Assembly (NCBI GenBank): GCA_011800155.1
Contig: CM022368.1
Span: 2,356,001 to 2,420,000, forward strand
Length of the DNA stretch: 64,000 bases
Source of the DNA: Flammulina velutipes
Lineage: Eukaryota; Basidiomycota; Agaricomycetes; Agaricales; Physalacriaceae
Direction of reading: 5' to 3'
Every line of letters starts with the position of its first letter. Position 1 is the first letter of the stretch. A model generated the notes under the pieces. The model saw nothing but the letters and a program-made list of their open reading frames with translations. It was not told the origin of the DNA and searched no databases. The position numbers were made by a program, and so were the translations under genes. Shown here piece after piece: positions 33,769 through 45,704 of this stretch.

Positions 33769-36502
33769 TCAAGATCCATACCTTTCTCGAGCCTGTAATG
33801 GTGGAAATCGTAAGCACTCCCTCCTTGCGATGCTGCTGTGTTAAAAATTACCGCATCCTGCGCCATGGACACATAGCCCGAATAGCCTTCACCATATTTA
33901 CCCACCTCCTTGCCTTTGCTTGCGCCGAGACCGACGCCTTCGGCGTATATCGCAGTTTTGCTATACATGAGTTAGCTGTCATAGACCGGGAACGGAAACG
34001 GAAACATACATCGGCTCGACTCGTCCCTCGGCACTTGAACCGAGGCCGGTGCCCTCTTTCCAACCCATCATCTTTAGAAGCTTGTTTCCAACATTAGTCT
34101 CGTCTTCCCCTGGGTTAACCACTGGCGGTACAGGCACTACAGCAGGCGACACTTCAACTTGTCGTTTCGCAGTTGGTCTTGCGGTCGGCAGAGCCTCTGG
34201 CATCGGCGCATCGGGTTGGTTGAAGAGAACTCTTCGTTCAGATGCGCGATCCCGATATTTTGGAGTAGAAGCGGTTTGTCGCGTCTTGACCTTCTGCCTT
34301 GCAGCGTCTCGTAGAGCTTGATCTTTGAGGTTCGTCTGTTTGTTTGAAGCAAATGGAAGAGCAAAGAAGAAAAAAGTCAGTCCAGCCACAGAAGACAGGC
34401 AGAGTACTAGAGAGGGATGCGAGCCTTGTGTAATCCTGATTCGTTGTTGTGCCGCCGCAGTTGGTCGACCGACTTGAACTGCCTCGAACAGAGAAAACAG
34501 CTTTTCGAACTGGGGTCCGCGTATTCGAATTCAGTCTCAATAGATGGGACGTCTTTCATCTCAGTTGCTGCCGCCACCGTCGGTTGAGCCACAGCTTCGA
34601 TTGTCTAAATGAGAGGAAGCGCAGTGCGTAAGAGAAGAATCCATCAATGACCAAGAGAAAGTCAAATACGGGTTTCACCGTGGCAGTCGACACAGCACCA
34701 GGAGGATGAGATAATTCTTCCTGGACTTGATTCCACTTCGATATATTGGAAGCTGCCTGCGAGAAGGGTGTGTCAGAATCCATCTCAGCTAATCGCTGGA
34801 AGGTGAGTATGCCCTTGTTCCATACGTACCTTCTTGCTGACCAGAGGAGCCTTTGAAGACTCAGCTGAGCCGAGTTAGATATTTGTGCCACGGTTTGAAG
34901 ACTGCATTGCCTACCTTGCTGTTCACCCTGTTCATCATCATCTGGGTCATCCCCCGAGAAACCCAGTGCGGCAGGTGCCTTGATGCCTCCAAAGGCTGAA
35001 CTTATTGAGCACCAGCAACGAAGGATGAATACATTGTTCATACCGATATTCGCTCTCGCTGGGCCCTTGTTGAGACTGAAAGTCATGGGTTTTGATGTAA
35101 GTGTGATAGCAGACGGGGCTGCTGCGGCTTGAGGTTTGGGTACATCTATGGGTGGTTAACCAACGGGTCGCACAAAAAGAGTGTAATACCCACCTTTCAC
35201 TTTCTTTTTCTCTTTCCGTTCTTTGTTCGTTACCTGAGCAACCGGCGCAGCCACCTGGAATTCAAGCATCGCGAGTGTGGAGCTCTCGTCCCAGTATCTC
35301 ACCCAGGTACCTTCGACGCCTCCCAGAACTAAGGATGATGGTATGCAGGCGTCATCTCGCAGCATGACATTCTCGATGGGTTGGAAGGATTCTGAATGCC
35401 CAAAAGATGCTGCCACAGGACGGTCTGATATCCTGAAGCCCGCTGGATGGACTTGGGGAGACATGGTCGCAGCAAGAACGGCTGCAGCTGACTGGAAACA
35501 AACTAAGACGCAGATAATCACTTTGTAATAGAGTACTTGCCTGTACATCAACGAATTCCACGAAAGCGAACCCAAAACTAGCCATAGTGACGCGATCCTT
35601 GATGAGAATAATCCTCTTCATGCCCTTGGCACCGTCTTTACCGAGACCGGATGAGTTGCGCATTGCTTGGTGGATAGCTTGCGGGCCCGAAAGAGGATCT
35701 AGTCCACGGAAAAGAAGTATCGCAGACTGTGCGTTGCCGATGTCACGAGTGCCATCGTTGACATTTCCTTTATTGAAGCGGCCTTTTTCGTGGGGAGTAG
35801 CACTTTGAGAGAAGTCGATTTTGACTCGTCGGCCATTAGTAGGCTGGCCTGCTTCAAATGCTTTGTAGAACGCGGTGGTAGCGGTGGCACCATGAGATGC
35901 AGGAGGCGGAACTTGAATAAAAGGAAAAAACGGATCGACGAAGGCTCTTGCGTGTTCGGTGCTGGCAAATTGGGCAAAACCAAAGCCTTTAGAAGAACCT
36001 TGAGTGAACGGCAACGATGTCAATGCGCGTGTCAAAATAAGATACGAATGGGCAAGTGCCTGATGCTCTCTCGCGGATGATGGTGACCGTCTCGACACTG
36101 CAATTGTTCGAGGATAGGTAGGCTTGAAGCTGTGATGACAGTAAGAATTGTAGTGCGCAGATAGTAGCATTGGTTACGCACGTCAGACTCTGTAAAGTCT
36201 GGATCAAGACCAAGGAAAATAACATGTGGACTGGGCTCTGAAGGCACTAGGCGCTTCTTGGGAAATTGGCCTGGTCGGTCGTGAGCCATTGGGTCCTCAA
36301 ATCCTGTCTGATCGAAGCCCTGGTAGCCCTAAATCTGTTGAGTGGCAAGTCCAAGGAATAGAAGGCTAGGTAGACGTACTCCGCCATTGAATTTGCGTCG
36401 TTTGCTATCTCCGTACTGGTCGTCTTCACGCCCTCGAATATTTCCTGTATGCCATGATTGAGTGTCGTCCTTGCCGCGATCCCATTCGCGGTTATAAGCC
36501 AT
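33769..36502 (-). CDS. RBM5/RBM10-like splicing factor (two RRMs, C2H2 finger, G-patch)
   Basis: Multi-exon gene from the ATG at 36500-36502 to TGA at 33769-33771. Parts in order: Arg/Asp-rich start; RRM1 (HVIFLGLDPDFTESD, GSSKGFGFAQFAS); RRM2 (AILLFRGLDPLSGPQAI, ASFGFAFVEF); a middle region with WVRYWDESSTLAMLEFQ; a U1-type C2H2 finger (CFLCSRQFKSVDQLRRHN...H); and a G-patch (KMMGWKEGTGLGSSAEG, continuing in the next exon with VGLGASKGKEVG). The protein ends ARERYGS. The same domain order is seen in human RBM5/6/10, which act at 3' splice site choice and recruit DHX15 by the G-patch. The gene has at least ten short introns. Confidence 0.88.
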
Positions 36503-36583
36503 TGAAAAGATTTGAAGGTGGTGGTGGTGGAAAGCAAGGATGAACAAACAAAGGCCAAACAAACGGCTTGTCTTCACTCCATC

Positions 36584-37031
36584 ATGGCTGGCGGTCACGG
36601 TGCGTCCAACAGTACCCATCTCGACTGACTTCTCATTCTTCCCAGGTCCTTTTAGAGTTTGTCCTACGCTCTCTGCCTCCTTTTGAATCTAACACTCTGC
36701 GCAGCTAACAGATCCCGCTATTGCGCGTTTCGATAACTGGGTAAGCATTATTGACTGTTGTGTTCGCTGGCGCTGACGGGCTACAGCGCGAAACATATTA
36801 TCTACGCTTCCGCTGGACTCCTGCGACCTTCAGAGTGTTTCTCACGTATTTCGTCGTCGCTCCCGTTGCCTTGTACGCCACCGCTAGCTATAGCAATGTT
36901 TGTACCGCCCGAACTGTCCCGTCAAGCAAAATACTCACCATTGCTCGCAGGCTCGATGGAATTGGAACGGTGCACTCAAATCAGAGGCACTGACTGTCAA
37001 CGCAAAGCCTGCCATTGAGGATTCTGAGTAA
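36584..37031 (+). CDS. Complex I accessory subunit, NDUFB4/B15-like, with 11-nt exon
   Basis: Five exons (36584-36599, 36646-36656, 36705-36740, 36787-36897, 36951-37031) give 84 aa. The protein begins MAGGHGPFRLTDPAIARF, has RFRWTPATFR before one membrane segment (FLTYFVVAPVALYATA), and ends with a charged tail. This matches the small single-span B15-type subunit of NADH:ubiquinone oxidoreductase in the mitochondrial inner membrane. The second exon is just 11 nt (GTCCTTTTAGA); without it the frame breaks. The gene is divergent from the RBM5-like gene (81 bp between starts) and convergent with COQ7, whose stop lies 30 bp away. Confidence 0.82.
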
Positions 37032-37060
37032 CGGATGCATGCATGTAATAATACAAGGCT

Positions 37061-37833
37061 TTAAACCCTCTTGCACACCTCTATCGCGACCTTGCACCCA
37101 AGACCCACCACAGAACTCAATAAGGCATGGGCTGGTGCCCTCTGGCTGAAATGCTCGACCGCTGTATTGAGATGCTCAAGTTCATCGTCTCGAAATTCTG
37201 TGATGACATCCTGCAACAGCGGAATGCTGGCATGGTCTTGCGGTAGCGATGCCATTTCCTTGAGTTGACTGCGTTGAATCAGTAAATTGTTCATGAAGGA
37301 CGCCCGATTCCGACGTACTCGTCGTAGTGTTCCCCAATGACGGTCTCGACCGCTTCAGTGCAAGCCATGGCGGCCTTCTCGCCCAGCAGCGCAGTGACTG
37401 CTCCTAAACCGAATCCTGCAACTTTCGCGACTTCAGAGAGTATCGTTGGGCGTACTCGATGCTGGACTTGAAGTTTGTTCATGACGGCAAGGTGCTTCTC
37501 CTCTTGTTGGAGCATCTCCTAAGCATAGTTTGTTAGTGGTTCAAGTCTGCTGGCCTGAAATACCTGGAGCATAGAATCCAATTTTTTATCGCGACCTAGG
37601 ACTGCGATCTGTCCTTTGTATATCCAGGTAGCAGCGATCTCTCCCGCTTGGTCGACGCGTAGGGCACTGTCTACGACGTCGTGTTGCGCCTGTGAAATAG
37701 TCGGGGTTGACGAGACTGCTGGGTTCCTGGGATCACCATGAGTATAGGCGCTGGATGGGAACGTCCTGGAAGTTGAGTAGTATCTATTAATGGCTGCTCG
37801 TCGCAGACAGCGAATTGGCGATGACGGTAACAT
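37061..37833 (-). CDS. COQ7: 5-demethoxyubiquinone hydroxylase, COQ7/CAT5
   Basis: Three exons from the ATG at 37831-37833. The Arg/Ser-rich N-terminus ([16 protein letters not shown]) is a mitochondrial presequence. The di-iron ligands lie in [32 protein letters not shown] and [12 protein letters not shown], the order of the two duplicated four-helix halves of COQ7. The hydrophobic [12 protein letters not shown] and [17 protein letters not shown] segments form the membrane-facing surface. It performs the penultimate step of ubiquinone synthesis on the matrix side of the inner membrane. It sits tail to tail with the complex I subunit gene. Confidence 0.95.
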
Positions 37834-38119
37834 TTAAAGGATTACACGAACGCGTGACCTTGGTCACTCTAACCCTCGGACGCGCTGCTGAACGGCGCAA
37901 AGATAACTCGCATCCATTACCATCAGCTATCCGTCGCTTCTTATTCCAGTACCCAATGGGCCTCAAACGGAGTACTGAAGGCTCGAAGGCTGAGTAAGTA
38001 GCAGTTGAATACAGTTACACTAAATTGGCAAGATGATCACCAAATCAAAGACGAACGCAACAACAGGAACAAACGGCCTTCCTCTTGACAACAACGTTCA
38101 CCACCTCTTTCATTCAGCA

Positions 38120-39231
38120 ATGTCGACCAAGTGCGCCTCTCTCTGCTTTCAGAATTGAAAAATGCCAATAAAATACATCAGATTTACACCCTCGAGGGAC
38201 ATTGACATGTCCAAGGAGAAAGAATGGAGCGCAGGTCTTGGTATGATATTCAACCTCGCACTACCATCGCGCTCAATTATACGACAGGAATGCTTGACTG
38301 GGACGATGGCAGCATCGTCTTTACGAAACGCTCCCTTATCGAGTTCCTCAAGTGAATACCCCAAATACTTCAACGACGCGTCTTTCTCAAATTGATTTCG
38401 CCAGGTCCACCGGCACTACCGTCGATACCAATTTTGCCAACATTCAGAAACTTCCTCGTCAGTACTAGTTGTAAAGGACAACCGTTCGCCGGCTGAACCT
38501 TTTTGTTAGGCTACGCGAAAATAGGTACATTCTCGCCGCCACTCGACCAACTCGACCATACAACTGTGTCCGAAAACACCTCTCCAGCTATCTGTGTGAC
38601 ATCTATTATTTCATTTTTATGTTTGCTTACTCCCCGGCAGCTCAAGGCGATGATGGTTTCAAGCCCACTCGGCGCGTCCGAACCGTCCCAGGTGGCCCCC
38701 ACACGGATATCTTTGGCCACGACTACCAGGATCAAGAGGATGCCCTCTCCAAGGCTCCTCCTCGCGGCGGCAGTGCCACCACTGTTAGTCCTTACTGTTC
38801 CTCTTTGAATCGTTAGCCTTACGTCTATTATAGTCACCAGCCGTTGAGCAAGCTCCTGCCCCACCGGAACAAGAAGAAGAGGAAGAAGAATCAGGAATCC
38901 GCTTCTCATCGAGTGTGAAAAATTCTCGGTGCGTGCCCTATTGCTCCGATATGCCATTCATTGACGACGCTATCTTTAGACGCGTACGAACTGCGCCTGG
39001 AGGCAACAGCTCCCTCGGTTCCAATTTCTGGGATTCGGAGCCTGTGAGCGATGAATTCAAGCCAACGCGACGGTAAGAATGCATTATTGTCACCACGAGC
39101 TTCGATCACTCAACCATTATACTATCCAGAGTTAGGGAAGGCCCCGGAGGACAGGACCATATTAACAACGTACGCAATAGCATTACTTTCGCTGTTAACC
39201 TTTGCTGACGAGACAACAGCTCTTTGGATGA
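38120..39231 (+). CDS. Small disordered protein with three RRVRxxPGG repeats (Jupiter/HN1-like)
   Basis: Exons read as 38120-38130, 38405-38457, 38641-38783, about 38849-38928, 38980-39072, 39130-39169 and 39220-39231. Three copies of a motif occur, RRVRTVPGG, RRVRTAPGG and RRVREGPGG. Each is followed at some distance by a Ser/Gly-Phe ending (HTDIFG, SSLGSNFW, INNLFG), and FKPTRR precedes two of them. This recalls the SRVLxPPGGxSS and NIFG motifs of animal Jupiter/HN1 microtubule-associated proteins; homology is only suggested. The first intron is unusually long (274 bp). The exon 3/4 junction is the least certain point. The 3' terminus is supported by an in-frame 12-nt last exon. Confidence 0.6.
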
Positions 39232-39479
39232 TAACAATCTTGTCCATAGGAAGGAAGTGTTGTAGTGTTAATGTAAAAGAATGCGTGTAGTTGTGGCGTA
39301 TCAATTCAGGTCCCGGTTCCGTGCACTGCCATCTGCTTCTCGATACGGTACAGAGGATTGACCCTGTGTGAAACTGACTGTGACGTGCCGCTGATATCCT
39401 TCGATGGGACCTCGACCTCACTTACAGCGCGATTACTCGACTTGACACGCCTAACGTCGCTTTCCATCTCTCCTCCACT

Positions 39480-42400
39480 ATGAGTGTCAAAGACTTGATC
39501 TCCCTCGCTGGCGTCCCAGGACTTGAGCCGGCTATTGCTCTATGTGCGTCACCTATTCTTCGTCGGACCCATCGCTAATGTTCCGCAGTGGCGAACACTT
39601 ACGAGGCAGTCGTAAATGTCAAGCTCTATCGTGTATGTCCTCTAGGTGTACGCTTGCTGTCAGCTCTGAGCATTCACAGACTCAATGCGAGGATATCAGC
39701 TCGCGATGTGTCGACCTCATGGTATCTCTACGCGATAGCGCGGCCGGGCTTGAAGGTCAGCGGCCCATGGAGTTGGTGGACGAAATAAACCAGTGAGAAT
39801 CCGTCGAGTTCATGTGGGGACTTGCTAATGCTGTATACAGCGTCGCTGAGCGTATCAACAAAAGAGTCACCGAATGGGCTGCGCTGAGCCGCCTCCGAAG
39901 TTTCATATCTCAACGCGATATAAAGGAAGGGATAGACAAACTGCAGCACGATATTGACATTGCTGTGATCAAGTTCAATGTACGTCGTATTATCTGCTGG
40001 CTTTGCTTTCACGGACTGATCAGGACATTATTCCTTCGTTCCCACTTTATTTTACCCTCGGGATGTTACCGATCTACCCCCGCAGATGCAACTCAATTTG
40101 GAAATAGTTCGGTTCCAGCAAGAGGCGAAGGCTATCCAGGAGCGGGACAGAGCAGAGATGAGGGAGCTCCTCGAGAAGATACTGCTCAGCAACGATGACC
40201 GTAGGATGTTGGTGAACGCAGAAGAGCCCGAAGTCTTGCATGAAGTCATGCAAGTCCTCCAGACGGTCAGTTCTCACTTGCGCCACGATGCGGTTTCCTC
40301 ATAATGTTCTTTCAGGAGCTACGCAACTCTGAATCGCTAGAACCCAAGCAGGAGGAAAATTTCAGGGAAGGACTTTGGTGGCTGCATGATCAGACTGCCA
40401 AATTGCCGCCGTTGACAGATTGTGGGGTTTATATCCGTCCTCACATCTCCTTGCTGATCCTTCGTAGTGACCGGACAGGTAACTTTAGATCCCGACCAAT
40501 CTGGCGTGGCCAAGGCGCAGGGAACGTTCAACGACATCTTTCTTGGTGCGCCTTACATGTGTGCTATATTTGACTGCTGCTGATGAGAAGTAGGTCAATG
40601 GTTGGATCACGAGCCGGTACTACGCATGTCGCCTGTGTCCGTTTTCCCCTTCTGATTTTACACAGGTGGCCCTACGGTTACCTAGAGCGTTAACGAACTC
40701 CCCGGATAACCGCCGTGTACGTTTCAATCCTCCACTGTACTCCCATTCTTTTCTCATCTTGAACGCAGAGGTTGCAAAGGGAGGTCAAGATTTGGAGAAG
40801 CTTAGAAAGACATCCAAACGTAGTTCCTCTGTAAGCTTCACGTTTCTTTCCCTTTCCACCTATTCAACATTCGCATTTAGCTATGGTCTTGCGTATATCG
40901 GGAGTGAAGTATATTGCGTATGTTGGTCTATTTCTACATTACTTTGAATCTGTTCTGATGTTGTGCAAAGGTTAGTCCATGGATGGATAATGGAACAGCA
41001 GTCTCGTTTGTGCAACGTTGTCCAAGTGCCGATCGCTTGAGGATGCTTACAGAAATCGCTACTGGTAAGGTGTTGAACGTTATTGTTTTTGCTCGATTAC
41101 TTATATGCCATGTAGGGTTGGAGTATCTGCATTTACATAGTGTCATTCATGGAGATCTTCGTGGAGTATGCATGTGTTGTTTACAATGGACTCTTTTCTA
41201 ACGAACTCGCAGGCAAATGTTCTCATCAACCGGGAGCAGATCGCAAAAATCTCGGATTTTGGTCTATCTAAGGTCATGGAAGAGGTGTGTTTACCACGCG
41301 TATTTATTATCATCTTAAAGCTTATCGCCCGTAGTGTGGCGAGGATATGACAATCTCACCCGGATTTAGTGCACGTTGGGCAGCGCCAGAGCTATTCCGA
41401 ACAGGGGGGTCATACTCAACACAGTCGGACGTGTGGTCATTTGGAATGGTCATGTATGAATTGCTCACGGGAAAGGTGCCATTCCATTCCATCCCGAGGG
41501 ATGCCAATATCATTCGAGAGGTCGATCACGGAAAACTACCTGAAAAGGTAGCGCTGATGGCTGTTTCCAAGGAGCACTGGGACAAACTTTGGATGGTTAT
41601 GAAGTCTTGTTGGCAAAAGAAGCCCTCGTCGCGTCCCTCGATGACTTCTTTGAAAAACAAGCTGCTGGAAATCAGAGGGCTGAGCCCTACTGGTGCGTCC
41701 GTTTCTATGCGAATGGTAGCAATAGCTTATCAGAGAAATTCCAGTCAAGAAGAGCCGACTACCGTCGATCTCTTTTAGTGTCACCAAACGGCCTTCTACA
41801 GCGGGCAGCGACAGTAGCATCAAGTCGTCCAGCTCCAGGAAACGTCTTTCGTCCCTAAGCCCTCTCCTCCAAGGACAGCCATTACCACCCTCGCCGTCCT
41901 TCAGCTCGTACAGCGCAGAGAATGGTTTAGTCTCCAGTCCCGTGGATATTCCAACTCGGGTCAACCACAGGAATTGGAGCTCCTCTCCGGCAGTCACTGA
42001 GCAGCATGATTTCATCGGGCTAGATTTCGAGCCCATATCCAGTTCGCTTCCAGCAGAATTTGGATCCCATTTTCCTCTCTCTCATAGTCCGAGCGAGATG
42101 AGTCTGGCGAGTCCTCCAATCAACCGCGCGGCCAGTGAAGGTGGATCGATGGTCTTCGATGCATCAGCGGAGGACATGGTTCCAAGCGCCCCCATTCTAC
42201 TACCGCCTTTGGTATCGACGGACTCCATCATCGTGAATGTTGATAGTCGCGGTTCTGTTGTATCTGGAACATTGGAGGGCTTGGTTGACAAACTTATGAG
42301 CACTCCCAGTAAGTACCCTCGTTCATCGTCCTGGTTGGATACTCATTCTTGGCAGATTTGAAACAGGATCTGGAGTATAGAGACGTTATGCTAACGATGT

Positions 42401-43563
42401 GCCCAGCGTTTGCCAGTCCGATGAGGGTTTTCCAAGTTTTGGCTCGCCGGTTCCAGGATGCGGAGCGCCCAGATGTCCCCACCAGCAAACGTGTCGAACT
42501 GCAACACGGCATCTACGTCGTCGTGCTCTATTGGTTGTCGAACACACATCTGCCTATCGACCCACCGTTACTTGCGAAGATGAAAGAGTTTTGTGTCTCT
42601 GGAATCTCTGCGAAACGTTCGTCGACGATGAATGACAAGGCGAGGGAGATTTTGCGTGCTATTGAGGCGCGGTCCGCTCGGGTCATACCACCATCCCCAT
42701 CGATACGCCCAGGAAAAGTACCCAAGGGCGATGAGATCGAGCCTGAAGACTTGGCCGTTGCGTTGACGTTTCGCGAGGCAGAGAAATTCCGAGATATCCT
42801 GCCCGGTGACTATCTGCTGCACGCAATTCAACCCGAAAGCGAAAGCAAAGTGGACAATGCGCAAGCCTTAAACGCACGCATTCAGCTCTGGGTAAAGATG
42901 TCCCTCCTGCACTCGGATCTGGTCGATGCAAGACTATTGACCCTCAAGTTTGTGATTCTTGCAGCGAAAGTACGTCTGCGTATTCTTCGTTTTTTTCGAT
43001 CTAATGAGCGTGGTTAGGAATGCAGGAGGCTGCGCAACTTCGCTTCGATGAGTGCCATAGTCAATGCCCTCAACTCCAACCCGATAAGCGGTCTCACGCG
43101 TATGCGAGAGATGCTTGCTTCCAACCTGGCGCGGGATCTGGACGAGATGACCGAGATACTGAACCCAACTTCAGGACATCGGAGATACCACAAGATCTAC
43201 CATGAATCCCCCGTCGCTGTGCCCTGGCTGGACGTCCACCTGGATGCCCTCCATGGAATACTGACTTTTAACAAACCGTTGATCCAGAGTGGAGGGCGGT
43301 CGTTGATCAACTTTGGGCGGTATGTGTCGTTCGTCGAGCATGTGAAGGAGATCCGCCGGGTGAGGGTTATAGAGAGGAAGGAGGAACATGAGAGAGCCGT
43401 TGCTTATCTGGAGAGTAATTTGCGACATGTCGAGAGGACCGCTCATCTCCATACGGACGATAATCTCATGGCACGGAGTCGCCACCTACAGGTCGCAGAC
43501 GAGCGAGACTATCGTAGCCGTCGTATACCACTGCAGGAGTTAGGGTTCAAAACCCGCAAGTGA
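39480..43563 (+). CDS. MLKL-like N-terminal domain + TKL-type (pseudo)kinase + RasGEF_N + RasGEF
   Basis: Multi-exon gene from the ATG at 39480. (1) 39480-40300: four-helix bundle-like region (CEDISSRCVDLMVSLRDS, VAERINKRVTEWAALSRLRS) with the heptad pattern of the MLKL N-terminal executioner domain. It is followed by a long helix (IVRFQQEAKAIQERDRAEM). (2) 40500-41700: kinase fold. The beta3 strand reads VALRLPRAL with Arg where the ATP-binding Lys should be. The catalytic loop is HGDLRGANVL and DFG is intact (ISDFGLSKV), followed by WAAPELF and YELLTGKVPF. The glycine loop is poor. (3) 41740-42300: Ser-rich linker. (4) 42250-42560: RasGEF_N. (5) 42730-43560: RasGEF catalytic region (ALTFREAEKFRDILPGDY, WVKMSLLHSDLVDARLLTL, RRLRNFASMSAIVNALNS). 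It would load GTP on Ras in response to a signal sensed by the front half. The linker needs an acceptor at 41740 (CAGAG). Confidence 0.85.
39520..41980 (+). repeat. Upstream copy of a 2.3-2.5-kb direct duplication
   Basis: Exons and introns from about 39525 to about 41980 match 52160-54457 base by base with scattered changes and small indels. For example, GAGCCGGCTATTGCTCTATG occurs at both left ends, and the BOX around ACTCAATTTGGAAATAGTTC is identical. Orientation is the same and the spacing about 12.7 kb. Identity looks to be in the high 80s percent by eye; not computed. Confidence 0.85.
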
Positions 43564-43734
43564 TATTCTTGGATGTAAATGATACCCTACTTACTTATCG
43601 ATACTTTAACTTACACACTGTACAAGCATCAACCATTACATCCTTGTACAAACAGTCATCTTAATTTACTATCCTACAAATGACAGCATATCGAAAGCAA
43701 TCGAACCCCACGAATACAATAACGTACAACACAC

Positions 43735-45704
43735 CTACATAACTCTCAACGTCCACCCATGGCTGGCTATCCCGCTCTCGAGCCAACCAGTATCCACCGC
43801 GCCGTCCTGCGCCAACCCCGCAAACATATTGTCGCAAGTGATCGTCCTTCCCGAATGATAGCCAACACCGTCGTATGCACGTATGAACAGTAACGGCAGA
43901 CTTCGTCCCGCTGGCCCTGCTGGCGCCTCCCCAGTGGGCTCAAGCGCGTCCTCTTCTAACGCTTTCAAGACGTCTCCCAACGGGGGCATCTCCACCATGA
44001 CAATAGTATGCATCACCACACCCTGTGGCGGTAGGTATCGCGGTGTAGAGGTATCCATGATAGCCTGTCCCGCCCCATCCCCAACAGGAGTCGCCCCAGG
44101 CAGAAAACCCACAGATGTCAAGATACCCGGTGGACTAGGCTGATACACCCGATGTCTCAGAGGTCCCAAATTTCCCAGATATACATCCAGAGGAACCTGC
44201 TGTCGCGACTTTGGATCCTCGTAGAAGAAGTTGGACACGGTGAGCTCCACGGTATTCTTGTCTTGCCTATAGACCGGCGCGGTGAACAGTGTAGGAAATG
44301 GCGTAATCGGTATCTCGGGGATAGTGTTGTTCTGGCCGAACGCATCGAAGAAGGTGTACTGGAACTTGGCTGGGTTGTATGAGGGACGAGAAGAAGAGGG
44401 TAGGTAGAAGAGCGTGCTTACAGATTCCAACGATGGTCCAGCAGAGATAGTCGTCGACTTCGTCTGTGAGGAGGTGAACGCCATCCTTGACGTCGTCGCG
44501 TATCCGCGCGGCCTGAAAGAGAAGAGGATGGGTGCCGGCTTGGGACGCCATGCCCGGTTGTGGAGATGGAATCATGCCAGGTGTGCCCGAGACGGGGCCA
44601 GCAGCTGAGAGATAATGCCGTGAGCCATCAGTGTTCACACGCTGCAGAGCGACCTTCTGCATCTGGCTGACAGGCCCCCCATCATCGAGTGATACCCTTC
44701 CTTTGTCGACTTTACGAATGATAAGAGGCGTGGTGGTGATACCCGAATGCGTGTCGACGAGAACGATTTCACTGCCATATGTGACGGGAGTCGGCGCGCC
44801 TATAGGTGTGGGAAAAAGATGGGAGGGTGAGAAAAAGAGGAGAATAAATTCGCATCACATGACACATACCTGTAGCGTGTGGTGGGTTGTTATCGCTAGC
44901 GCGGGGGCGGGTGACGTTGACGTTGAATGCGGACCACGCCACGTTGGAAGCACACAGTTGAGTGTGATCAATGGTCATATATTTCGTGCGCACAGTCTGC
45001 GAGTTGATGCGATTGAATAGAGAGACAGGCCCCCCGGCAAGGATGCACGACGAGATATTTCGCGTTTTCGCCGTCTTTTTAGATGGTTTAGATATAATGG
45101 AGACCGGCGCAGAGTCAAAGCTCGCCCAGACGCGACCGGGAGGTCCCTCAGCGTCGGGCGTGTGCGTCGGTGAGAGTGGCTCGGCAATATCGAGCGAAAG
45201 CTGGAAGCTCTTCGCCTTTGCCGAGCCGGTAACATGCAGGAACTTGAAGCTCGAAGTCATGTTGTTGTCCAACGGCGCTTTCTGCTCGAAGGAACGCTCG
45301 CCCGTTTCTGAGACGACGGCCATGGCGAGGTGCTGCGACCGCATCTGCCAGACGGGGCCCTCGATGTGCACCACCGGAGGGGGACACAGAAACCGCTTCT
45401 CGTTGCCGTAGCTCTTCTGGGCGACCGCGGCGTGCAGACAGATAATGGTCGTCATGGGCATTACACGCGCCGGGTCGGCTGCTGTTGGGTCGCGTACGAT
45501 ACGTCGAATCTTTGAGTGCGGGTCGGACGCTTCGTCGTCGTCGAGTTTGCGCTTTGCGGCTGCCGAGGACGACGACGAGGAGGCCACTGGCTCCTTGTCG
45601 CCGTCAGGCTCGTCGTTGGGCGGGGGCTCGGCAGGATCGAGGATGGCGGGATCCATGAACGGCGGCGGGCCTTGGAAGGACTCGAGAAAGACGTTGTCGC
45701 CCAT
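43735..45704 (-). CDS. CSL (CBF1/Su(H)/LAG-1) family transcription factor
   Basis: Three or four exons from the ATG at 45702-45704. The DNA-binding Rel-homology-type N-terminal domain shows AVAQKSYGNEKRFLCPPP and GPVWQMRSQ. The beta-trefoil region shows VSIISKPSKKTAKTRN, ISSCILAGGPVSLFNRINS and QTVRTKYMTIDH, which are the best conserved CSL blocks. The C-terminal immunoglobulin-like domain carries LGPLRHRVYQPSPPG. The N-terminus is short, as in class F1/Cbf11-like fungal members, and has an acidic Ser/Ala-rich piece. Fungi have CSL proteins without Notch; in fission yeast they act in adhesion, cell cycle and lipid genes. It probably binds GTGGGAA-type sites. No key block is missing. Confidence 0.9.
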
